A stretch of 12,500 bases of DNA, from assembly GCA_002005505.1 (NCBI GenBank), contig MVGU01001808.1, positions 15,001 to 27,500 on the forward strand. The letters are read 5' to 3'. How positions within the stretch are numbered: the stretch's first letter is position 1; the number at the start of each line of letters is the position of its first letter. The stretch is from Botryococcus braunii. Its lineage: Eukaryota; Chlorophyta; Trebouxiophyceae. A program made the position numbers and the translations under genes. Positions 1-8,582 of this stretch are shown one piece after another. The notes below the pieces were generated by a model. That model was not told the origin of the DNA and made no database searches. It worked only from the letters and a program-made list of their open reading frames with translations.

Positions 1-2
1 TC

Positions 3-338
3 GAACAGCCTCAGTGGTTCAGACGACGATTCTCTGCTTACCCAGCCTACAAAGTAACTGCGTGGGAGTGTTCATTCATCAACGCGGATCCAGGCTTCGT
101 CACGCGAGCATTATTTGAGCGGCATCTACAACAGATCGGAGGACCCAGCAAACCCGAGTATTGGGAAGAAAGGGCAGCCTACACAGCAGTGGAGTGTGCT
201 CTCGCCACTCTTGACGAGGACTTCCTACTTTCCCTTCTGGGCAGCAGAAAAGGATTCAGCCCAGAGGAGTGGTGCACGGACACAGATAACGGAGACGAAG
301 ACGGGGACTCGCAGCGTTCAGAACCTAACGCAGATTGA
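3..338 (+). CDS. Unrecognised ORF upstream of gag, 5' partial
   Basis: An open frame of 111 codons runs in from the left edge and stops at TGA 336-338. It has no ATG inside the window, so its start lies further left. I do not recognise the product. It looks protein-like: a basic, aromatic N-terminal part (WFRRRF near residue 5), a middle with alternating hydrophobic and charged residues suggesting helices (FERHLQQIGG, YTAVECALATLDEDFLLSLLG), a W-containing segment (FSPEEW) and a strongly acidic, hydrophilic tail (DTDNGDEDGD). The gag ATG begins 16 nt after its stop, and no LTR end or primer-binding site lies between them. I infer that it belongs to the retroelement as an extra ORF before gag, or is the 3' part of something captured there. 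A host exon fused to a truncated element is the alternative. An open run of this length is unlikely, though not impossible, by chance. Confidence 0.55.
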   Translation, partial: EQPQWFRRRFSAYPAYKVTAWECSFINADPGFVTRALFERHLQQIGGPSKPEYWEERAAYTAVECALATLDEDFLLSLLGSRKGFSPEEWCTDTDNGDEDGDSQRSEPNAD

Positions 339-354
339 GTGACATTCGAGGTAC

Positions 355-2013
355 ATGGCGAGAAAGAGATCTAAATCAAGGGAGCCATCAGAGGAGGAGC
401 CCACAACAGAGGAGGCGCCTACATCGTCTCCCACACGACAGCCGTGTACACCCAGCACATCAAAGGGCGAGGGAGATGTACTTCCCAAGGTCATAGCCAC
501 CCAAGTCAAAGTGCATATTAAACTGGATCGTCATGGCACAAATTTTGTGGTATGGGACAATGCCTTTACTGCTGCCAATAGTGCTAAGGGTTCTTTTCCT
601 GCCATTCAGTCAGCCATGCCTGGGACTATCCATAATGCGGCTGCAATGCTTCTGCTGTATGAGTCAGTTCCAGAGGAATGGTTAGGAGCAGTGTCAAGTA
701 AGCCGTCAGCATATGATGCATATCTGTTCATTTGCAAGAAATTTGTTGGTGGTTACAACACTCAAGCCAATGCAGACTGGCTGAAGGAAATGTCAAGAGG
801 GATGAGACGTGGAGAAACGATCTCTCAGTATGTGTCTAGAATGATAAATCTCAAAGGCTGCTTGAAACGCAACGGCCATGACCTCTTGGATGGTCATGTG
901 GCCACTCAGATAGTGCAGGGACTGCCAGCAGCAGCTAATCCTCCCGGGCTGTTACCCACTGCAGTAGCTTACCCCCTGGATGAACTGGCAGCTCTCATTT
1001 CCACCACTGCAGAGGCTTCTGGCTACAACGATGATGGAGAACAGCCTGCCATGGTGATGAAAGCAATGCCTGCTCAACTAGAGACTGCTCCAGCCCCTTC
1101 CACTAGCGGGGCCAATCCCTCCAGACAGCCAGCAGACACAGAATCAAGGGGAGAAGTGAGGGGCACGTGCAACTACTGCCACAGGAAAGGCCATTTCTGG
1201 AGAGACTGCCGCAAACGTCAAAGGGATGCAGAGACACAACGCAATGTGGTGGCAGCTGTACAGCAACTTGCTGCCATGTGGCCCCAAGGACAGTTTCCTG
1301 GTGCACCCCAGCCACCTCCAAGCGTGCAGCATGCATTCCCAGGCACTGGAGCGTTCCCACTGCTGCACCCTCCTCCAGGCCCACCTTCTCCTCCCTCAGA
1401 AGGTATGCCATACGTGGTATCTTATAATGTGCTGGATGGCAGTAAACACCAACAGTCCAAACAGTCGTGGCTTGTGGACAGTGGAGCGTCTGTACATCTT
1501 GTGAACAACCTTTCCCTGCTGCATGCCCCTACAGTACATGACCACCCTATTCCACTGCTGCTTGCTACATCTGATGCCACTGGGGGTATTGTTGCTACTG
1601 GGTCAGTGTGTCTCATGTCCTCTCAGCATATTCCAGTGTGGCTGCATCATGTCCAGTGTGTTCCCTCAGCCACCACCAATATTCTATCAGTATCTGCTGC
1701 TCTGCGTGATGAAATCCGGTTCAGTACAGATAGACTGGGAGCATTCACTGCTGTCTCAGGACCGAGTGGTTGGCAGATGCCTGTGAAACCAGAGAATGGC
1801 CTCTATTATATTCACAACTGCCTCCCAGTAGCACCAGTGAAGGTTCCTTATTCAGTGACAGCTGCCCTGAAGAAGAAATGCTCCAAAGGTCAAAGCCATG
1901 ACTGTGCCAAACGTTTTCTGTGGCACAGCAGATTGGGACACCCAGGAGACCCATGGATGAAACGCCTGAGCAGTGAGCAACTGGTTACTGGTCTAGACAC
2001 CTTAATGTTGTGA
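355..2013 (+). CDS. Copia gag-protease-integrase N-terminus, frameshift-truncated
   Basis: The 552-residue frame starts at ATG 355; the same frame has TGA at 340-342, so this is the first usable start. Residues 1-50 are Ser/Thr/Glu-rich. Residues about 58-225 match the copia gag (capsid) pattern: a FVVW-type tryptophan motif, YDAYLFICKKF, and ETISQYVSRMINLKGCL. A CX2CX4HX4C zinc knuckle (nucleic-acid binding) lies at residues 272-285. A Pro/Gln-rich linker follows. The aspartic protease active site WLVDSGAS has its Asp at residue 375. The end carries the pre-integrase WHSRLGHP motif, whose HX4H (His 524 and 529) forms half of the integrase HHCC finger. TGA at 2011-2013 ends the frame in the middle of this domain. 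The matching CXXC half continues in another frame from about 2006. Gag forms the virus-like particle and the protease cleaves the polyprotein, by family knowledge. Confidence 0.93.
   Translation: MARKRSKSREPSEEEPTTEEAPTSSPTRQPCTPSTSKGEGDVLPKVIATQVKVHIKLDRHGTNFVVWDNAFTAANSAKGSFPAIQSAMPGTIHNAAAMLLLYESVPEEWLGAVSSKPSAYDAYLFICKKFVGGYNTQANADWLKEMSRGMRRGETISQYVSRMINLKGCLKRNGHDLLDGHVATQIVQGLPAAANPPGLLPTAVAYPLDELAALISTTAEASGYNDDGEQPAMVMKAMPAQLETAPAPSTSGANPSRQPADTESRGEVRGTCNYCHRKGHFWRDCRKRQRDAETQRNVVAAVQQLAAMWPQGQFPGAPQPPPSVQHAFPGTGAFPLLHPPPGPPSPPSEGMPYVVSYNVLDGSKHQQSKQSWLVDSGASVHLVNNLSLLHAPTVHDHPIPLLLATSDATGGIVATGSVCLMSSQHIPVWLHHVQCVPSATTNILSVSAALRDEIRFSTDRLGAFTAVSGPSGWQMPVKPENGLYYIHNCLPVAPVKVPYSVTAALKKKCSKGQSHDCAKRFLWHSRLGHPGDPWMKRLSSEQLVTGLDTLML
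2004..2013 (+). other. Frame break 1, inside integrase zinc finger
   Basis: Reading moves from frame 1 to frame 2 here. Frame 2 has stops at 1994-1996 and 2003-2005, and frame 1 stops at 2011-2013, so the shift must lie between about 2004 and 2013. It separates the HX4H half (1924-1941) from the CXXC half (2030-2041) of one zinc finger. That position fits a small indel and does not fit programmed gag/pol frameshifting, which in Ty1 occurs at the gag-pol junction. Confidence 0.85.
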
Positions 2014-5000
2014 AAAGTGTCCTAAGTACTGTGAAGCATGCATTGAGGGGAAGCATGCACGTCCGTCATTTGGTGAAAGCTCTAGACCTGCTGAGAAACC
2101 CCTTGACAGAATCCACATTGACACTGTGGGTCCCATATCACCAGCAGCCATTACTGGGGAACGCTTTTGGGTAACTGTAACTGATGAGGCATCTGGGTGG
2201 AAGGCAGTGCTGCCAGTGAAGTCAAAAGATGTAATTGGAGCTGTTGTCAGAGACCTAATTTTGTATTGGCAAACTGAGAAGGAAACTACAGTGAAGTGCA
2301 TCCGCAGTGACAGAGGCACAGAGTTCTTAAATGCCAAGTTCAAAGAATTTTGTGCATCCCAGGGCACTAAGCTGGAGACATCTGCCCCACATACCCCTCA
2401 GCAGAATGGAGTTGCTGAGAGAGCCAACAGAACCCTCAAGGAGCGCACCAGGACCCTCCTCAATTTTGCTGCAGCAAGCCCTGTTATGTGGAAGGAAGCC
2501 CTGGAGACAGCCTGCACCCTCCTAAATATGGGACCCAGCACAGGCAGGCCCCTATCTCCCTGCGAAATGTTCATGGGATATAAACCAGATGTATCCTTGC
2601 TGCGCACATGGGGATGCCTTGCATTTGTGCACGTTCCTGATCAGCAGAGGGGGGCATTTGCACCAAAGGCTGTGGCTGGGATGTTCACTGGTTACTCTCC
2701 AGCATCAAAGGCATACCGTGTCTATATGGGAGGGGGGATATGGAGAGAGAGCAGAGATGTCCAATTTGTGGAACACATTCGAGGAGCTACTCGGGTGGGA
2801 ATGGCAGTTCTCCCTGACCAGCCTCAGCAGTTCTCATACCCTGAAGACTTACCAGGGCCAATGCACAGCAGCAACCCAGTGGTGTCATTGCCACAGCGCA
2901 GCACGCAGAATCAGACTGTCAGCAGCCCATGCTCCAGCAGTAGACCTGACAGCTCCTTCCCAGTACCCTCTGACCAGGCTGCAACTGAGCCTGCTAGTCA
3001 GGGGAAGCCTTCCCAAGAGGAGGGCATTCTCAATGTGACTCCCGAATCAAGCACGGGAGAACAGCAGCCGGACTTGGATCAGTCCGGGGCTCTGGACGCA
3101 ATTCAACGACTGGCGCGAGGAAGTGCAGACGGCGGGCAACACCAACGGATCTTAGAGCGAGTACAGCAATCACTGCGTAACACTCATCCGGCTACTACCA
3201 TTCCGCCTCCGGACGGACTGTCGCGAGCTCAACGCTACGAGCAACGAACTGCGGCTCGAGATATCCTGCTGGCACAGGATAAGGGAGAGAGCTGTGAGCG
3301 AGAGGGGATGACTGAAGGTGACACAGAGTCACAGGGACCAGGGGAAGCGCAGGAATTGGGGCAGGACACCGAGAGACCTGTTTCACTTGTAAGAGATGAG
3401 AGGGGGGCAGTCTCTGATCAGACTGCAGATGGTCCAAGTGAGATGAGCTGTACGGGTGGGACCTGTTCAGTGCCTGAGAGACATGTTAGAGATGAGAATT
3501 CAATCAGTGATGCCCAAGGACAATGTGGTGCCAGCCACGCAAGTGTGGGCCATGCATGGGAGTGTGCTGCTGGGCCTGCGCCCCAGCGCTCATGTCTAAG
3601 AGGGAGCAGACAGAGAGAGAGAGAGACATGGGCACAGCCTCAAGACAGACCAAGAGCTCATGCAATGCAGAGTGGTTCAAATGCCTGTGAGAGTCCTGAC
3701 GGGTCTGCAGACCGTCAGCCATGTGAGAGTGTGTCTGAGGAGGTGAATCGGAAGCCCAGACAGTGTGAGAATTCTCCCAATTACAAGAGCTTTCCGAGAG
3801 GTACCTGTGTTTGGGAGGATGATGTTAGAGTGTCTGACAGCAAGCTTGAGAGGGCAAGCTGTGAGTCTAAGAGAGAGAAAGAGCAGAGGGGGAGGTGTGG
3901 ATCTTTGCCCACAGTTCCCACATGCAGTGCGGCAACATTCAGCGAAAGAGTAGTGGGTGACAGTGAGTGTGAGAGTAAGCAAGATCAGGGGAAGCACACT
4001 GGGGTGAGATTTGGGAAGATTAGTGTGCCTTCCAGTCTAAAGGAGGCCAAGCAGTCCCCACAGTGGGAATATTGGAAGGCTGCTATGCAGGAAGAGCAAA
4101 ATTCATTAGATGCTCATGAGGTGATGGAGTTTGTTCCGAGACCTCGTGGCCACAAAGTAATCCCAGTTCACTGGATTTTTTCAGTGAAAATGGATGCTCA
4201 TGGTAATGTGCTAAGGTTCAAGGCTAGGCTAGTGGCTCAAGGGTGTAGGCAAATTCCAGGAGTGGATGTCATGGAGGTATTTGCTCCCACCAGCAGTTAT
4301 GGGTCTAGGAGAGCTTTGCTGTCAGTGGCTGCACAAGGGGGTCTTGAAATCCACCAGGTGGATGTCAAGAGTGCATTTTTAAATGGTGAATTAGAGGAGG
4401 AGGTCTATGTCACACAACCTCCTGGGTTTGAAAATGGGGATGGGAACACAGTGTGTCGCTTGAAGAAGGCACTGTATGGCCTGAAGCAAGCTCCAAGGGC
4501 ATGGCATAAGACCCTCAATGAAAAGCTCCATACCATGGGGTATGAGGTGTGCAAGAGTGATGCTGGTGTCTATGTGAAATGTTCTGTGGATGGAGGAAAA
4601 TCCTTTGTGCTGATTTATGTTGATGATCTATTGATAGTTTCCAAGGGCATGGGTGAGATTGAGAGAGTGAAAGGGTTGCTTAAGCAGGAGTTCACCATTC
4701 ATGATCTAGGAGAGGTGAAAGATTTCCTGGGCTGCCAAGTGATGAGAGATAGAGAGAAAGGGTTGATTTCATTGAGCTGCATTCCCAAGATTGATGCACT
4801 CATTGAGAAATTTGGGCTGGATCTGGAGTCTGTGGGGCCTGACACCCCTATGACTAAGGATTTTGTGGCCACACAGCAACCTGTGTCTAAGGACAACAGT
4901 GCCAGCATTGGAGCTGGGAGTCCCTTGCCACCAGGTCATAGATATTGTGAACTGGTTGGGTCACTGTTGTACATTGCTAACACCACTAGGCCTGATATTT

Positions 5001-5077
5001 CCCAGGCTGTGGGAGGCTCTCCAGGTATAGGATTACTCCCACTACTGCTCACTGGAATGAAGCCATCAGAGTGTTGA
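2006..5077 (+). CDS. Copia integrase core and reverse transcriptase, frameshifted fragment
   Basis: The frame is open from 2006; an internal GTG at 2126 is not a real start. It begins with the CXXC half of the integrase finger (2030-2041). The catalytic core follows with D (2120-2122, HIDTVGP), D (2309-2311, SDRGTEF) and E (2417-2419, NGVAERAN), giving D-D35-E, the strand-transfer triad. The core ends around YPEDLPGP (about 2830-2850). About 390 residues of low-complexity Ser/Glu/Gln/Arg-rich linker with many cysteines follow. Reverse transcriptase starts near 4070 (WEYWKAAMQEEQNSL), with its first catalytic Asp in VDVKSAFLNGE (4361-4363) and the YVDDLL box at 4616-4633. After TTRPDISQAV the frame drifts into unrelated sequence and stops at 5075-5077, while the homologous reading resumes in frame 1. 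Integrase inserts the cDNA and RT copies the RNA, by family knowledge. All visible catalytic residues are intact. Confidence 0.95.
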   Translation, partial: CCEKCPKYCEACIEGKHARPSFGESSRPAEKPLDRIHIDTVGPISPAAITGERFWVTVTDEASGWKAVLPVKSKDVIGAVVRDLILYWQTEKETTVKCIRSDRGTEFLNAKFKEFCASQGTKLETSAPHTPQQNGVAERANRTLKERTRTLLNFAAASPVMWKEALETACTLLNMGPSTGRPLSPCEMFMGYKPDVSLLRTWGCLAFVHVPDQQRGAFAPKAVAGMFTGYSPASKAYRVYMGGGIWRESRDVQFVEHIRGATRVGMAVLPDQPQQFSYPEDLPGPMHSSNPVVSLPQRSTQNQTVSSPCSSSRPDSSFPVPSDQAATEPASQGKPSQEEGILNVTPESSTGEQQPDLDQSGALDAIQRLARGSADGGQHQRILERVQQSLRNTHPATTIPPPDGLSRAQRYEQRTAARDILLAQDKGESCEREGMTEGDTESQGPGEAQELGQDTERPVSLVRDERGAVSDQTADGPSEMSCTGGTCSVPERHVRDENSISDAQGQCGASHASVGHAWECAAGPAPQRSCLRGSRQRERETWAQPQDRPRAHAMQSGSNACESPDGSADRQPCESVSEEVNRKPRQCENSPNYKSFPRGTCVWEDDVRVSDSKLERASCESKREKEQRGRCGSLPTVPTCSAATFSERVVGDSECESKQDQGKHTGVRFGKISVPSSLKEAKQSPQWEYWKAAMQEEQNSLDAHEVMEFVPRPRGHKVIPVHWIFSVKMDAHGNVLRFKARLVAQGCRQIPGVDVMEVFAPTSSYGSRRALLSVAAQGGLEIHQVDVKSAFLNGELEEEVYVTQPPGFENGDGNTVCRLKKALYGLKQAPRAWHKTLNEKLHTMGYEVCKSDAGVYVKCSVDGGKSFVLIYVDDLLIVSKGMGEIERVKGLLKQEFTIHDLGEVKDFLGCQVMRDREKGLISLSCIPKIDALIEKFGLDLESVGPDTPMTKDFVATQQPVSKDNSASIGAGSPLPPGHRYCELVGSLLYIANTTRPDISQAVGGSPGIGLLPLLLTGMKPSEC
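5011..5017 (+). other. Frame break 2, at end of reverse transcriptase
   Basis: Frame 2 reads the conserved TTRPDISQAV block up to about 5011. Frame 1 then carries the conserved LSRY...PTTAHWNEAIRVLKYLK block from 5014-5017 on. The changeover lies in a G-rich stretch (GTGGGAGG, 5009-5016), where one missing base would explain it. It interrupts a region that is contiguous in all copia polymerases, so it is a disabling mutation of this copy or an assembly error at a short G-run. Confidence 0.85.
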
Positions 5078-5601
5078 AATATCTGAAGGCTACCAGGGAT
5101 CTTGTTCTAGTACTTGGAGGGAATGACACAGAGCTGGAGGGCTTTGTTGATGCAGATTATGGTGGTGATCAGGATCATCGGTTTTCCACTACTGGTTACG
5201 TAATTCGTGTGTTCGGAGGGGCTGTAGTTTGGGGAAGCAAGAAGCAGTCTGCAGTGGCCACATCCACTGTAGAGGCTGAGTTTATGGCGGCAAGTGCAGC
5301 TGTCAAAGAGGCAAATTGGATGAAGGGATTCCTGGAAGAAATTGGTATTTCTCCTTGGATTGTGAAGATCCACTGTGATAATCAGGGATGCATCAATCAT
5401 CTCAGAAATCCAGTGTTCTCTAAGCATACCAAGCACATTGCAATCAGCTTTCATTTTGCTCGGGAAGCTATTGCATTGGGACAGGTGGATGTGAAATACG
5501 TTCCTTCTGCTAGGAATGTGGCAGATATATTTACCAAGCCTTTGACAAGGCAGGTATTTCAGGGCCATCGTGAGGCTCTAGGACTGGCCAAGTTTTTGTG
5601 A
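5014..5601 (+). CDS. Copia RT C-terminus and RNase H, frameshifted fragment
   Basis: The frame is open from 4996, but homology begins at about 5014, so there is no independent start; the fragment is the continuation of pol. The first part (PTTAHWNEAIRVLKYLK) is the RT tail that precedes RNase H. The RNase H domain shows its acidic motifs in order: GFVDADYGGD (Asp at 5149-5151), the STTGYV and VEAEF blocks (near 5272-5280), HCDNQG (Asp at 5377-5379) and KHIAISFHFAREAI, then the typical copia ending VKYVPSARNVADIFTKPL. It ends at TGA 5599-5601, three bases before the polypurine tract, which is normal spacing for a copia element. RNase H degrades the RNA strand of the RNA-DNA hybrid and leaves the polypurine primer. 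No catalytic residue is visibly lost. Confidence 0.93.
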   Translation, partial: RLSRYRITPTTAHWNEAIRVLKYLKATRDLVLVLGGNDTELEGFVDADYGGDQDHRFSTTGYVIRVFGGAVVWGSKKQSAVATSTVEAEFMAASAAVKEANWMKGFLEEIGISPWIVKIHCDNQGCINHLRNPVFSKHTKHIAISFHFAREAIALGQVDVKYVPSARNVADIFTKPLTRQVFQGHREALGLAKFL

Positions 5602-5603
5602 GG

Positions 5604-5619
5604 AAAAGTCAAGGGGAAG
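5604..5619 (+). other. Polypurine tract, plus-strand primer site
   Basis: A purine-rich run ending AAGGGGAAG lies directly after the RNase H stop codon and directly before the TGTTATAATAG start of the LTR. This is where the RNase H-resistant primer for plus-strand synthesis sits in LTR elements. Confidence 0.85.
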
Positions 5620-5725
5620 TGTTATAATAGTGAAAGAACATTTAGTGACTTTCCCTCAGAAGAGTAATAGTGGCCAGGCTTCTCTAAAGCAATCACTGTG
5701 AACAATCTTAGAGGTTGAGTAAGGG

Positions 5726-5751
5726 ATGGCAGAACTCTAGAGTTCTGCCAT
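5726..5751. promoter_or_regulatory. 26-bp perfect palindrome in LTR
   Basis: The half-site ATGGCAGAACTCT (5726-5738) is followed directly by its exact reverse complement (5739-5751), centred on TCTAGA. A spacerless dyad about 75 bp upstream of the TATA-like box suggests a binding site for a dimeric regulator of the element's promoter. The regulatory role is inferred; the palindrome is seen directly. Confidence 0.5.
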
Positions 5752-5818
5752 AATTGATCTGGACTGATTCCATTTCGGAGAAAGAGAGTAATGCAATCTG
5801 ACGCGTTCTTGCGAGAAA

Positions 5819-5826
5819 GGATATAG
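5819..5826 (+). promoter_or_regulatory. TATA-like box of LTR promoter
   Basis: GGATATAG lies about 200 bp into the LTR, where the U3 promoter would be expected. It is a weak match to TATA(A/T)A and no transcription start can be read from sequence alone. Confidence 0.3.
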
Positions 5827-6015
5827 GCAGCAGGCATGAAGGGCTCGGTACTTGTTTGGGACTGAAAGAGCACTCCGGGTGCTTATCTCTGATCAGTTGC
5901 CACAAGTATCAACACATAGTCGGGCTCTGCTTGCTCTCCTACACACAGCAAGAGACCCGACCGAGCTTAACACCCTTCGTGCCGGGACATACAGGGAACA
6001 TTACGCCCAGAATTG

Positions 6016-7039
<1,024 letters not shown>

Positions 7040-7190
7040 TTGCAGACCTTTGATCGCCGATGAGGCTCACTAGTGCTTCCATTTTGCATTTGCCTTGAAA
7101 CTACACTTTGTCTATCATATCAATTCAAATGCAAGGTAATTTTCCACACATATGCAGTTCAATTACATATGATATTGTACCCTCATTACG

Positions 7191-7286
7191 CACAAAGATG
7201 TTGTCATGTATTCCTTATATCATGAAACACAATTGGCAGTGAGTTGTGTTTCGTGCTATAATGAATACATGACAACATCTTTTGTG
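7191..7286. repeat. 96-bp hairpin with 42-43 nt arms
   Basis: The left arm 7191-7232 and right arm 7244-7286 are inverted copies with an 11-nt loop (7233-7243). By eye, 38 positions pair by Watson-Crick rules, with one G:U-type wobble, two mismatches and one bulged base, including a 17-bp uninterrupted block around GATGTTGTCATGTATTC. It could be a tiny foldback (MITE-like) element or the precursor of a small RNA. Strand and expression cannot be told from sequence. Confidence 0.85.
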
Positions 7287-7370
7287 AGGCACACATGTGC
7301 CTGCGTGTACATGGGAGAATCTCCACTTGTGCCCAGGCCTGTGGTGGAGGAACCTGCAAACCCCTGCAAT

Positions 7371-7395
7371 GTACTAATTGGTTACTAATTAGTAC
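7371..7395. repeat. 9-bp inverted repeat, 7-nt spacer
   Basis: GTACTAATT (7371-7379) and AATTAGTAC (7387-7395) are exact reverse complements. A related stretch, GTACTAATTAGTTATAAC, occurs again near 7879-7896, next to the second copy of the 28-bp direct repeat, so both may belong to one dispersed repeat family. Confidence 0.7.
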
Positions 7396-7404
7396 TTATA
7401 ACTT

Positions 7405-7432
7405 TTTTGTGCAGAAACTTTTCTGCACAAAA
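7405..7432. repeat. 28-bp foldback with 13-bp perfect arms
   Basis: TTTTGTGCAGAAA (7405-7417) and TTTCTGCACAAAA (7420-7432) are exact reverse complements separated by two bases. No promoter or gene borders it, so a bacterial-type terminator reading makes no sense here. It is listed as a foldback structure. Confidence 0.85.
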
Positions 7433-7568
7433 TCACGTGGTTTTTATATATAATTCCTGAATGTACTTAGAGTAGTTACCTTAATACCTCCTGCAAACTT
7501 TAAAAACCCTCTGAAATGTCTATAGCTAGTTGCAGCTGCTTTATTGTAAAAATATTAATGTATTATCA

Positions 7569-7596
7569 CGTATTCGCAGAATCCAGTTGTCATATA
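7569..7596 (+). repeat. 28-bp direct repeat, copy 1
   Basis: It starts CGTATTCGCAGAATCCAG and matches 7897-7924 at 27 of 28 positions. The two copies bracket about 300 bp of more GC-rich sequence (7597-7896). Confidence 0.85.
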
Positions 7597-7896
7597 TGTA
7601 ACGGTCTCCTTCCGTAATGCGTATACATAGTGGTGAACATATATCGGAGCTTGGCTATGTGTCGACCGTTCCAACCCTGGTTCCTGTCGCTCTTTCGGTG
7701 TGTACTGTCCAGGGATCGTTACGGTACTGTATCGGGAAGTATCCCGAACCTTCCGGAGTCCAAGGCCTCCTGCGTAGGGCCGCCAGTGATACAAACTTTC
7801 AAACTTGTAAGCCGGGTTTGTGATCAGCATCCTTTCGTCTCATATCCATTTGCCTTCCTTACAATATATATGAGATTGTACTAATTAGTTATAACC

Positions 7897-7924
7897 CGTA
7901 TTCGCAAAATCCAGTTGTCATATA
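7897..7924 (+). repeat. 28-bp direct repeat, copy 2
   Basis: It starts CGTATTCGCAAAATCCAG and differs from copy 1 (7569-7596) by a single A/G change. Shared flanking words (TACTAATTAGT, TTATAAC) also occur near 7383-7402, so the repeat unit may be longer and rearranged. Confidence 0.85.
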
Positions 7925-8101
7925 CATGAAGGCACTTGATTATGCATCAGAATCTGTTACAATGTGTGTTCCAAACCGACGGCAGACTATGCATATAGAG
8001 CTACGCTACAACTTAGGACCATTCAGAAGTCGGACACGCGGGCTTATCCAGAAGTCCCAGGAAATTCCGGATCCGGGTGAGAATCCGTGCATAGATGGGG
8101 G

Positions 8102-8139
8102 GACCCAAGAACGTGGGCCAGACCCAAGAACGTAGCCAA
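8102..8139 (+). repeat. 19-bp tandem duplication
   Basis: Two adjacent 19-bp units share the opening GACCCAAGAACGT and differ at a few positions near their ends. There is no coding context. Confidence 0.75.
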
Positions 8140-8582
8140 AGCGACCCGCTCTACATCACTGTTAAACACGCACTAGGACAAGCCTTTGGCAATTAGCTGC
8201 CAATGTTAGTTTTAAATTTTTTCGTACTCATAATGTCAATTGCTCCCAATCAACCTCTACAGGAAGATCTTTTACCCCTCTCAAGTAAGCTGTATTCAGC
8301 GTGTAAGCCTCTCTGCAGCTGGCTAGAAACTGTACCGGTCGATTCTTGATACGTTAAGAGTCAACAATACGTGCACACCTGTCCAGGTAGCCATAGGTGA
8401 TGATATGAGTACTAAATATAATTTCTGGAACACATGCTATATGTGCCCAATTACTTTGGGATGGCTAGCAGCTGCGTATTCTTGGAATCCTTCCACACAT
8501 GCCGGCTTGTGCCTCCAGACCGTGCACGTGTCTTGGAAGAGTCTCACATCATGAGTGCGCAGACTGCATTGTACCAGTGATT

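Larger units (their letters stand above)
1..5972 (+). mobile_element. Ty1/copia LTR retrotransposon, 5' end outside window
   Basis: The domain order gag, CCHC knuckle, aspartic protease, integrase, reverse transcriptase, RNase H is seen directly. Integrase before RT is the diagnostic copia (Pseudoviridae-type) order; gypsy elements have RT before integrase. A polypurine tract and an LTR beginning TGTTATAATAG follow the last ORF. The 5' LTR and primer-binding site are not in the window, because coding-looking sequence already fills 3-338. The right boundary is placed at TAACA (5972), which gives a TGTTA...TAACA inverted terminus; ...TACA at 6019 is the alternative. Two frame breaks, near 2004-2013 and 5011-5017, interrupt pol, so this copy is probably not autonomous. 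There is no chromodomain, envelope-like ORF or internal stop apart from the breaks. Confidence 0.93.
5620..5972 (+). repeat. 3' LTR (right boundary tentative)
   Basis: The LTR starts with TGTTATAATAG immediately after the polypurine tract, a typical copia LTR start. Placing the end at TAACA (5968-5972) gives a 5-bp inverted terminus and a length of 353 bp. An alternative end at ...TACA (6019) gives 400 bp and puts the (GA)n tract directly at the junction. The 5' LTR is not in the window, so the end cannot be confirmed by pairwise comparison. The LTR contains a 26-bp perfect palindrome (5726-5751) and a TATA-like stretch at 5819-5826. Confidence 0.7.

Noticed and set aside
115..342. 75-codon + strand frame overlapping the upstream ORF.
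   Set aside because: It starts at TTG and is a shadow of the 3-338 frame, which is open to the window edge.
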